From contig CAWARU010000001.1 of NCBI GenBank assembly GCA_963784575.1, forward strand, positions 620,001 through 684,000: a DNA stretch of 64,000 nt, given 5' to 3'. Source of the DNA: CAWARU01 sp963784575 (GTDB lineage Bacteria; Pseudomonadota; Gammaproteobacteria; UBA6186; Azoamicaceae). A program made the position numbers and the translations under genes. Below are positions 1 to 7,299 of the stretch, piece after piece (the stretch's first letter is position 1; the number at the start of each line of letters is the position of its first letter). The notes beneath the pieces are model-generated. The model had not been told where the DNA came from. It did not search any database and worked only from the letters and a program-made list of their open reading frames with translations.

Positions 1-1
1 A

Positions 2-736
2 CTTTATCACTCGATTCGAAATACTCAAATTCATCAGACCAGAATGCTTCTCAGTCGACATGGGGTTCAGCAAATTAAGCATGTGGAACAAGAATTGAGA
101 GGTCCCATTCATGAATACTTGGAGGCGAGTATTGCGAATTTACAAAAGAATCCGAACTTCATATTTCCAGATATGAGCGAAGCTCAAAAGGAAAGAAGAA
201 ATACTATAATTCTCAAGGAGTGTGGTGCGATGCTTGCCCTTATGAGGCAGGTTTATCAGAAATTTGGCTTGATTAAAGCAGCAGAAGCTAGTGAGAGTAA
301 CGCTATTCTGCCTCAAGATTCACCTTCTATGTCTGCAATGAGTTTATCAGCAGGTCTTATGGCTTCTTTACCTTCTGTAGCAACCAGAACGCCTATGGTT
401 CCTCCAGCAATTGTGGTACGTCCAGAAAAATCACAGCAAAAAGAAAAGGAAGAGTCTCGGGTTGTGCTCTCTCCTATTGCTACAAATATCATTAAAATCA
501 CTAAAGAAGAACGTGAATTAACGGGAGTATTTCTGTCTGTGCTAGCTCAAAATGCCAGCCAAGCTCAGACTGTCAGCCAAAAAACAGTCACTGCAACAAA
601 ACGCAAGAAATACGATGACCAACCCTCCGAAGCAGAAGTGAGAAGTGTTAAGAATAAAATTGATCCCGATCAGAAGGCTGCAGTTATGGAGAAACAATCC
701 AGGTCTTTGTTCAGCACAAAGTTAAGACAGAGATAG
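2..736 (+). CDS. Hypothetical protein, 5' end outside window
   Basis: The reading frame is open from the first bases of the window, with no stop before the ATG at 44, so this is probably the 3' part of a longer gene; from that ATG it gives 230 residues. I recognise no family. The visible part is largely helical and charged. A middle segment rich in Ala, Ser and Pro (about residues 85-130) is followed by a Lys/Glu-rich C-terminal third ending in a basic stretch (STKLRQR). The TAG stop lies one or two bases before the right end of an IS605-type element, so the element inserted immediately downstream. The composition resembles the other lineage-specific proteins here, but it lacks their penultimate Phe. 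Confidence 0.6.
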   Translation, partial: LYHSIRNTQIHQTRMLLSRHGVQQIKHVEQELRGPIHEYLEASIANLQKNPNFIFPDMSEAQKERRNTIILKECGAMLALMRQVYQKFGLIKAAEASESNAILPQDSPSMSAMSLSAGLMASLPSVATRTPMVPPAIVVRPEKSQQKEKEESRVVLSPIATNIIKITKEERELTGVFLSVLAQNASQAQTVSQKTVTATKRKKYDDQPSEAEVRSVKNKIDPDQKAAVMEKQSRSLFSTKLRQR

Positions 737-744
737 GTTGACAT

Positions 745-768
745 TCTCCCCTGCATAAATGCAGGAGA
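745..768 (-). repeat. IS605-type right-end hairpin
   Basis: The palindrome CCTGCATAAATGCAGG at 750-765, flanked by TCTCC and GGAGA-type pairing, lies just beyond the 3' end of tnpB. In this family the right-end hairpin is recognised by TnpA and also forms part of the tnpB guide RNA. The sequence just outside (about 720-737, the last codons of the upstream gene, read on the minus strand) would therefore be the natural guide of this copy. Confidence 0.7.
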
Positions 769-783
769 TTCTAAAGGTACGGC

Positions 784-1983
784 CTACGCCGCTGCCTTTG
801 TTGATTCTTGCTTCATAGTGGCATCCAACGACACCGCTCCACAAGCTAACCGGGCGTGCCCCGCCCTTTCTATGTTGATTGCACCCACCCAATCTGCATG
901 GTTGCAATACGAACATCTTTTACATACAAACTCAGATTGCGTCTGACGATTTTCTTTCGAAATGTAGTGACAGCTTGGACAAGTAATCGATGTATTTTTT
1001 GGGTTTACCAACAATACTTCTCCTCCTCGCCATTCCTGTTTATATTTTAACATCGCTCGAAACGCAAACCACCCTTGGTCTAAAATCGATTTATTTAATC
1101 CCGATTTCGCTTTAACTTGACGACCAGGATGTGCAATATCACCTTTGGACGAACGACTCATATTAGACACTTGCAGCTCTTCCATCGCAATGATCGCGTG
1201 ATTTTTGCTGATCCGATTTGAATGCCAATGCAAGTAGTCTTTTCTGACATCTGTTATTCTAGTATGGATTCTTTGAACCTTAGATTTTTGCTTCTTCCAA
1301 TTATTTGAGAACTTTTGTTTTTTTGACAATCTTTGTTGTTCCGCTTTGAGTTTGGCTTCTAGGGCTCTAAAGCTATTTTTCGGCTCTACAAATTCTCCCG
1401 TTGAAAGCGTTACAAATCGAGCAATACCCATATCAATACCAACCAGAGTTTTAGAAGGGTGAACTTGAGGTATCATTTCATATTCTGTTTGAATCGACAC
1501 AAACCAATGCCCATTTCTTCTAGAAATTGTTATATTCTTCGGTATCCCGACTATTTTGCGACTATTGAAAAAACCGACCCAGCCTATTTTGGGTAAGAAG
1601 ATTCGATTGCCTTCTATTTTAAAACCCTGGGGATAACGAAAACGATCGTCCACCGCTTTCTTTTTGAAACGAGGTAACCGTTTGCCAGGTTGAGATTTAT
1701 CAAAGGCGTCCATGAAAGCCTTATCTAAATCTTGCAATTTTTGCTGTAAAGCCTGAGAATGCACTTCTTTTAAGAAACCATATTCCTCCGAATCTTTCCA
1801 AAGTTTAAGCCAAAAATTCAGTTCTTGGTATCTTAAAATACGATGTTTATGTTTTAGTCTTTCTAAATTCAAGCTTAAGGACTTATTCCACACAAAACGA
1901 GTAGCGCCCGCAAAAGAAGTTAATTTAGCTTCTGTTGCTTTATTAGTCTTTAATCTATATTTAAAAGCCTTGCGGATCAACAT
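784..1983 (-). CDS. tnpB: TnpB, RNA-guided nuclease of an IS605-type element
   Basis: This is a full-length OrfB/TnpB protein of about 400 residues. It has the N-terminal helix-turn-helix region (start MLIRKAFKYRL), a RuvC-like nuclease with the first Asp in GIDMGI, the catalytic Glu in AMEEL and the last Asp in NHADWVGAINI, and a zinc finger made by CPSC and CKRC. I chose the ATG at 1983 because it follows a GAGGAA ribosome site and matches the usual family start; an upstream in-frame ATG would add ten unlikely residues. TnpB proteins cut DNA guided by an RNA (omega RNA) transcribed from the element's right end, here about 738-900 on the minus strand. All key residues I can locate are present, so it looks functional. 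Confidence 0.93.
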   Translation of the reverse strand: MLIRKAFKYRLKTNKATEAKLTSFAGATRFVWNKSLSLNLERLKHKHRILRYQELNFWLKLWKDSEEYGFLKEVHSQALQQKLQDLDKAFMDAFDKSQPGKRLPRFKKKAVDDRFRYPQGFKIEGNRIFLPKIGWVGFFNSRKIVGIPKNITISRRNGHWFVSIQTEYEMIPQVHPSKTLVGIDMGIARFVTLSTGEFVEPKNSFRALEAKLKAEQQRLSKKQKFSNNWKKQKSKVQRIHTRITDVRKDYLHWHSNRISKNHAIIAMEELQVSNMSRSSKGDIAHPGRQVKAKSGLNKSILDQGWFAFRAMLKYKQEWRGGEVLLVNPKNTSITCPSCHYISKENRQTQSEFVCKRCSYCNHADWVGAINIERAGHARLACGAVSLDATMKQESTKAAA

Positions 1984-2005
1984 TTCCTCATTGTACAATT
2001 GGCCA

Positions 2006-2320
2006 ATGAACAATACAACACCTTTTAGAACCGGAAGACATTGTGTTTATTTACTGCACGCACACTTGGTCTTTGTCACCAAATATAGAAGATCCATTTT
2101 CACGAAATCCATGTTGGAAGCCATGAAAAAAAATTCGAAAAAGTCTGTTTAGATTTTGAAACGTCTTTAGTTGAATTTGAAGGTGAACGAGATCATGTTC
2201 ATCTCAAAGATGTTAAATGTTTTTATTGGAAAGGTGTTTTATGGTCTCCTAGTTTTTTTTGCGAGGTCTTGTGGTGGAGCACCGTTATCTAAAGTTAAGC
2301 AATATATCCAAAATCAGTAA
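2006..2320 (+). pseudogene. tnpA: Broken TnpA (Y1 HUH transposase) of the IS605-type element
   Basis: The ATG at 2006 begins a recognisable TnpA N-terminus (FRTGRHCVYLLHAHLVFVTKYRR). The frame stops at TAG 2150-2152. A one-base shift restores the family sequence LDFETSLVEFEGERDHVHL, which holds the HUH metal-binding motif. After that the reading jumps to FYWKGVLWSPSFF, so about 30 internal residues normally found between these motifs are missing. A second frameshift in a T-run then leads to SCGGAPLSKVKQYIQNQ and a TAA, which contains the expected catalytic Tyr region. With at least two frameshifts and an internal deletion the gene cannot make an active transposase. Confidence 0.85.
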
Positions 2321-2353
2321 GTACCCTGTATCTAAGGAATGCGTTCTACATCA

Positions 2354-2369
2354 CCTGCATGAATGCAGT
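2354..2369 (-). repeat. IS605-type left-end hairpin
   Basis: The palindrome CTGCATGAATGCAG at 2355-2368 matches the core of the opposite end with a different loop base. It sits 35-50 bp beyond the tnpA remnant, as expected for the subterminal left-end hairpin bound by TnpA. Confidence 0.65.
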
Positions 2370-2408
2370 GTCTTGAACTGTTCCGATCGCTGCTAAGAAA
2401 TGGTTGTG

Positions 2409-3302
2409 TTACTTAACTTTCATTTCCTTTTTAAGACATTGATCCTTAAATTGCATCACGAAATCCTTTAATTCGGGTACCGTGAGTTTTTGCTTGCCGC
2501 GATCCTTATTGCCTTTTAGCACTGAATTAAAGCATTCTTGATAAGTCCCTTGATCGTTATCAAAACTGTCTCCCATGTCTACCGAAACTAATTGACTGGT
2601 ATCGAAATCCGATTCGAACTGTGCTGTCCCCTGACAACAAGCAGCGCAGGCGGATAAATCATCGTAGGCTTTCACCTCCGGTATTTTAATTTCAGAGAGA
2701 TCGATATAATCATAAGGAGTGATAAACAAACTATAGCGTAACTTATTGTCGTTTAAACTTACTGTATCAATGCCGCCATTACAGCGATCTCCCATGCCAA
2801 CAATGTTTTTAGAGTATTTTATAGTATCATCTTTGCGATCGACTAAAAAAACAGAGGTAAAAGTACCGCTGCCACCACCACTGTAAATAAAATAAATGAC
2901 ATGCAAATTATTGAATTTGCCAAGATATTTGTAATAGGCAGACTCAGTCGGGGTATATTCTTCAGTCGAATTTTTTAGGGTATAATCATAGCCAATATAA
3001 GATTTTTCGAGCATTGATTTATCGGGCACAAGCCTGTATTTGCTTTCCTCTTTAGAACACTCCGCCAAATTGACTTGGGCAGATTCAAGAGATTCAGCAT
3101 TGGCGATCTGCGCTATGCAAAGGGGTGATATTGGCTTGCCATTAAATTGAAACTCTTTTGGGACAGAAATGTTTGGATTAGAATTTGCAGCCGCTGCTTC
3201 CTCTTTCGCTGCAAGGGCTATGCTTGGAGAAATTGTTAGAGCAACGGGTAATGTCAGAAATTGCGCAAGGATTATCAGGAGTTGTGAGGTGCGAGCTGGC
3301 AT
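2409..3302 (-). CDS. Secreted hypothetical protein
   Basis: The 297-residue product begins with a clear Sec signal peptide: basic start, hydrophobic run LLIILAQFLTLPVALTI and a likely cleavage after ALA around residue 31. The mature part contains several cysteines, including a CAACC cluster near residue 220, compatible with disulphides in the periplasm or outside. A Gly-rich strand (YFIYSGGGSGTF, about residues 137-148) and alternating strands suggest a beta-rich fold. The C-terminus is Lys-rich. I do not recognise a family. It stands alone between the IS element and an effector-like gene pair, and lacks the penultimate-Phe tail of its neighbours. Confidence 0.75.
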   Translation of the reverse strand: MPARTSQLLIILAQFLTLPVALTISPSIALAAKEEAAAANSNPNISVPKEFQFNGKPISPLCIAQIANAESLESAQVNLAECSKEESKYRLVPDKSMLEKSYIGYDYTLKNSTEEYTPTESAYYKYLGKFNNLHVIYFIYSGGGSGTFTSVFLVDRKDDTIKYSKNIVGMGDRCNGGIDTVSLNDNKLRYSLFITPYDYIDLSEIKIPEVKAYDDLSACAACCQGTAQFESDFDTSQLVSVDMGDSFDNDQGTYQECFNSVLKGNKDRGKQKLTVPELKDFVMQFKDQCLKKEMKVK

Positions 3303-3377
3303 ATATATCCTTGAAAAAGACCGTAAAATTAAAATTTAAGACTTTTTCAAGGAATAGTCAAGAAAAAGTGTGTAACA

Positions 3378-5189
3378 CTAAGGTCGCGCTCTTTTTTCGC
3401 TGATCACTTCCATCAATTGTTCAAGCTTGCTTGGCTTGGGACGAGTTGTGAGGTAGTCTAAGTAATGCTTCTTGTCCCAGCCCCATAAAAAGGCGGCTTC
3501 GATGACATTCAGAACTTTTCGCAAGTAACTACCTTGGTATTTGCCATGTTCTTCAAATTTCAGACTTTTGGTTTTAATCTGACCTTGTAGATCCCTATAG
3601 TGCCAGGTGAGGCGCCGCTCAGACCCGCCTAATTTTTCAATATAAGCAGCTCGGATAATTGCGGCTGTAAATGATGCTCCATTTGGATTCAGATTTTTAT
3701 CCTGAAAAGAAAGATGCCGTAATAATGCATTAAAGAGACTGTTTATTTCCTGAATGGAAGCTTGATTTTGCAAACGCAAGGTATTAATGGTATCGAGATT
3801 TTCTTGCCGCACTTTATGATCATAGGGGCGATGCAGAATCCAAACGGATGCATCAAGGACAGGAGCGAGTGGGGTTTGATTTTCAACATTTGCTGAATTT
3901 GCTGTCGGGGTGCCGCGTGTTTTAACTTTGGTTTTTTTAGCTGGTTGCTCGGAATTTTCTGCTGTTGCTGAAGTTTTCGAAACATCCGAATCAACTGAAG
4001 ACGAAGAGGGAGAGGGAGAGGGAGAAAAAACAATGCTTCCCTCATACACAGGGTTGCTAGGATAACTAAAATGTAATCTTGGCGTAGGATGTCTGCGTTC
4101 TTGATTGATTATTTCAGAGGGGCTGGATGGAAGTTCTAATGCTTCCAACTCTGATTCAAATTGATTCCACCAATAATCTAATGCATTATAAGCTATCCGA
4201 GCCGCATAATAATAAATCTCAAAACCGGCATAATAATTAATGGCACGCAATACATCTTTTTTAAAAGCATATTTTTCAAGCTCAATCATGCCTTCACGGA
4301 GAAATTTTTCCTGTTCTGCTTCGATGATTGCTGGTATAAGATCATAAGGAGTACCTTTGGGTATCACAATGTCTTTAGTGGGATCTTGTTTATATGCTTT
4401 AAAAATGCTTGCCGAAAATCTTAAATAAGCATTACTATTTGCAAAGCCAAAAACAAAGCGATGCAAAAGTGCAGCCCGAGGACTATGATAGCGTTGATTG
4501 ATGATTGCTATGAGCTTGGCAAGATTGTAAAGGCTGTTAACCCCCAACAAGCCTATATAAAGGGTACTTGTCAGCGGGACATTCATAAATTCCATGAATG
4601 GTGATACCCGAGAAACCTCAATCCCTTTGGGCCAAGATAGGCCTAAGACATTGACTCCCATCGCCATTTGATCTCCCATCACCTTTATCAGTGAAGAACA
4701 AGCAATCGATGACACCATCAAGTCACAAACGGCCTTGGGCACTTCTAGGAAATATCCAACCTTGTCTTCAAGGCAAAGAATGCTGTGTTCTTCTGATTGG
4801 GTTTTCCTGTCCTGCTTATCCAATTTTTTTTGCAGGCTTTTTTTCTTGTGGGCATTGTGCGTTTTAGCAATCGTTTTTTCGGTGATTGCTGGCTCGCGAG
4901 TGGGTTCATACCTTGCTGCTACCGAAGTGAGGCCTTGATGGATCAGATCTCGCGCACCGCTCATGATCAAATAGTAGCCCTGCATCCGTAAAAAACAGGC
5001 TGTATTTGTTTCCTCAATTCTGTCAACTGAAACTATATCGAAAAACGACGCAGATTTGATGAAAAGCCAGCCGCTACCAATCTTGATAACCGTGTAAAGA
5101 ACGCGCGGTGCTTCAAATAAAATGCGAGGACGCGGGAGCTTGGAAGAAAATGTATCGGACAATCCTTTTAAAAATGATCTCACCTTCAT
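3378..5189 (-). CDS. Large hypothetical protein, putative effector
   Basis: The product is a 603-residue protein of no family I can name. The first ~330 residues contain hydrophobic helices (around 155-185 and 205-235) separated by Lys-rich stretches; these could be membrane-associated, though none is a classical transmembrane span. A low-complexity Ser/Pro linker follows (about residues 383-400), encoded by a GGGAGA-type repeat at 4009-4024. A Lys-rich linker then leads to a compact C-terminal helical region (about 470-590) with many aromatic residues. It lies 30 bp downstream of the next gene on the same strand, so the two probably form an operon. The linker-plus-domain architecture resembles secreted effectors of intracellular bacteria; that role is inferred. 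Confidence 0.65.
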   Translation of the reverse strand: MKVRSFLKGLSDTFSSKLPRPRILFEAPRVLYTVIKIGSGWLFIKSASFFDIVSVDRIEETNTACFLRMQGYYLIMSGARDLIHQGLTSVAARYEPTREPAITEKTIAKTHNAHKKKSLQKKLDKQDRKTQSEEHSILCLEDKVGYFLEVPKAVCDLMVSSIACSSLIKVMGDQMAMGVNVLGLSWPKGIEVSRVSPFMEFMNVPLTSTLYIGLLGVNSLYNLAKLIAIINQRYHSPRAALLHRFVFGFANSNAYLRFSASIFKAYKQDPTKDIVIPKGTPYDLIPAIIEAEQEKFLREGMIELEKYAFKKDVLRAINYYAGFEIYYYAARIAYNALDYWWNQFESELEALELPSSPSEIINQERRHPTPRLHFSYPSNPVYEGSIVFSPSPSPSSSSVDSDVSKTSATAENSEQPAKKTKVKTRGTPTANSANVENQTPLAPVLDASVWILHRPYDHKVRQENLDTINTLRLQNQASIQEINSLFNALLRHLSFQDKNLNPNGASFTAAIIRAAYIEKLGGSERRLTWHYRDLQGQIKTKSLKFEEHGKYQGSYLRKVLNVIEAAFLWGWDKKHYLDYLTTRPKPSKLEQLMEVISEKRARP

Positions 5190-5219
5190 TGCAAGCTCCC
5201 AATCCTCTTTACGTCATCA

Positions 5220-5927
5220 TCATTCAAATTTCTGTAGTTTAGGGCTTCTTTTCAGAGGATTCAAGTCTTCAGTTTTATCAGTCATTTTATCAGCCAAAAG
5301 CGCAGTCGATGATTTAACGGAGGATTGCCTTGATAATTGTAAATAGGTAGGCGCAAATGTCGCGTCTTTCTCCGACTGAGCAGGCAGGGTAATTCCAGGA
5401 CGCTGCGACATATTCCAATTCATTACGCCTCTGAACTTCAATAATAATGGTCTGTCAATGAAGATTTGAATCATATCAACTTCATTTCGCTGCGCCAAAT
5501 ATAAACTCGGAATCCCAGCAAGGCTTGTGGTAGATCTCAGAATTTCGGGGTGGGTGGAGATTATATTGGCAATACGATAATACAATTTATTCTGAACGAT
5601 GGACATCTGTACTTTTGTTGCAATTTCGATTGCTTGGGAAAGCCGTTCTGCTGCCGCTTTAAAACTTTGATCTTTGATCAATTTCTCTGAAGAGCTGATG
5701 AATTGATTAATTTCTTCTTGTAATTTCTGGGTAGCTTCATTTAATTTAAAATCCTCCTTTTTAGAAGCTTCTTGTGCCAACTTTTTTGCAATCGCATCAA
5801 TTTCTTCTAAACTCAGGGTATCAATTACATCGAGTGCTAATCGATACTCTTTACTGTCTGTTAATGACTTTCCTGCTTCCTCACTAAAATCCAATTTTTT
5901 TCTGGCATCGCTTGCTTTAATACTCAT
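5220..5927 (-). CDS. Hypothetical coiled-coil protein with KFE tail
   Basis: The 235-residue product is mostly helical. Residues 45-110 are rich in Glu, Lys and Leu with heptad-like spacing, suggesting a coiled coil, followed by a region with a predicted beta/alpha mix (about 120-175). The C-terminus is Ser/Thr/Lys-rich and ends in LQKFE, placing Phe second from last after basic residues as in eight other proteins in this window. It is followed after 30 bp by the 603-residue gene on the same strand, probably as one transcript. The start ATG at 5927 follows AGGAG (minus strand) a few bases upstream. Function unknown. Confidence 0.65.
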   Translation of the reverse strand: MSIKASDARKKLDFSEEAGKSLTDSKEYRLALDVIDTLSLEEIDAIAKKLAQEASKKEDFKLNEATQKLQEEINQFISSSEKLIKDQSFKAAAERLSQAIEIATKVQMSIVQNKLYYRIANIISTHPEILRSTTSLAGIPSLYLAQRNEVDMIQIFIDRPLLLKFRGVMNWNMSQRPGITLPAQSEKDATFAPTYLQLSRQSSVKSSTALLADKMTDKTEDLNPLKRSPKLQKFE

Positions 5928-6177
5928 AATTATCTCCTAAAAATATTCTTCATTTTCAAATATCATAATTAATCAATATTGTTTAATAAGTTAGTTGACT
6001 TATAATTAAAACCAATATATTTTTATTTCTCCAAAGAATCAACCATATCTCTAGGGTAGACTCTGCTGGGACTTAACAGACTAACATTATATCTATCTTT
6101 TGTCTATATTTGTCTATATTTTTTTATTTTCATTTAAATGAGGATGCACTGCAAACTCATTTCTTCATACTCAATAC

Positions 6178-7083
6178 TCATTTCTTTGTATAAGCAGTTT
6201 TGATTTTTAGATCCTCGGGCATCAGTGTACCGCTTTCAATTTCATCCATTTCTTCTGGAGTGCAATTAACTTCTTCCTGCTTTACTAAATCGAACTTATC
6301 ACCAGCAAATGTATAGTACTGGGTGCTGCCGCACTCGTATAAATAGCCTTGGCTGCGATTATGAATCATTAATTCTCCCTTGTACCAATCCGCATAATTA
6401 GAATGTGTGGCAGGATAGACTAGCTTCTCTTCGAATTTTGGGAACCGAACCAATTGGAATTCTTTATAGTTATCATTGTACAAAAATGACAGGGATTTTC
6501 CTTGATAGGCACCCATATACAAAGGAATGGTGACTAACGTTGTGTGATCAGTCAGTTTATGCAATTCAACATTATCCAGCGCGGTAAGATGACCATCCCC
6601 TACCAAATCTTCTTCAACTTCTGAAAGCTCCTGTTTGTCTGTCAAATACTGTTTGAGATGAGATTTTAGATAGGAAGAAATGATAATTGAAACTACGTCA
6701 TTTGGATTTTTTTTATCCTGTTGCCATTTGTCAATAGTGTTAGAAGCCAATGACTTGCAGACTGTATCAAAAGTTTCACATTGATTGCGTATTTTTTTTA
6801 TATATAAGTCTGACAATTGATCTTCATCACTCAATTTTTTCCGATCCAGAATCCACTGCTTTTGGCTCGCAAGCAATTGCAATCTTGCTTTGGCATCAGT
6901 ATTTTTCCAAGCTTCAGAATAAACTTGCGACATAGCAGCATCATAATTTTTCAAGGTATCGCTCTTACAAATGATTTTTTCATCATTTGTTCGAGCCTTG
7001 CTGCAATCGATAGCAAATGCCGATCCACTCATAAAAATAGCGGATAAGACAAAAAATAACGATACTAAAGGTCGGCAGTTCAT
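6178..7083 (-). CDS. Periplasmic LprI/DUF1311-domain protein
   Basis: After a signal peptide (MNCRPLVSLFFVLSAIFMSGSAFA) the protein has the hallmark of the lysozyme-inhibitor LprI N-terminal domain: a Cys, the EKIICKS motif, an aspartate in NYDAAM, a Gln-Trp in SQKQW and paired cysteines near residue 90. The remaining ~190 residues form a second domain I do not recognise, with Cys residues that could form disulphides. Proteins with this domain are exported; some bind lysozyme, so a defence role in the envelope is possible but unproven. I chose the Met at 7083 because it gives a clean signal peptide; in-frame Met codons up to 7116 are alternatives. Confidence 0.7.
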   Translation of the reverse strand: MNCRPLVSLFFVLSAIFMSGSAFAIDCSKARTNDEKIICKSDTLKNYDAAMSQVYSEAWKNTDAKARLQLLASQKQWILDRKKLSDEDQLSDLYIKKIRNQCETFDTVCKSLASNTIDKWQQDKKNPNDVVSIIISSYLKSHLKQYLTDKQELSEVEEDLVGDGHLTALDNVELHKLTDHTTLVTIPLYMGAYQGKSLSFLYNDNYKEFQLVRFPKFEEKLVYPATHSNYADWYKGELMIHNRSQGYLYECGSTQYYTFAGDKFDLVKQEEVNCTPEEMDEIESGTLMPEDLKIKTAYTKK

Positions 7084-7299
7084 AAATACTGTAGAAACCA
7101 TATAGCCAGTTACCATAAAAATACTGTTTTATTGAATTATTATGATACAATTTAGGCTTGGAAATAAAGACTTTGAAGATGTGTAAATACATATACTTGA
7201 ATATAATCGATCTTACAAAGTTAAGTTAGTCTTATAAACACTACATGCAGGATAGGTTGCAGCATATAACAGATATAAGTTTAGGAGTCTGGAGAAAGC

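Larger units (their letters stand above)
738..2396. mobile_element. IS200/IS605-family insertion sequence, IS605-type (divergent tnpA and tnpB)
   Basis: The element contains an intact tnpB on the minus strand and a broken tnpA on the plus strand, transcribed divergently from about position 1990, as in IS605. Both ends carry a short imperfect palindrome built on the same core: CCTGCATAAATGCAGG at 750-765 and CTGCATGAATGCAG at 2355-2368. This family is mobilised as single-stranded DNA by the HUH transposase TnpA and has subterminal hairpins instead of terminal inverted repeats. The outer boundaries are estimated from hairpin position and the end of the upstream gene and may be off by some bases. 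With tnpA disrupted, the copy should only move if TnpA is supplied in trans. Confidence 0.8.
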
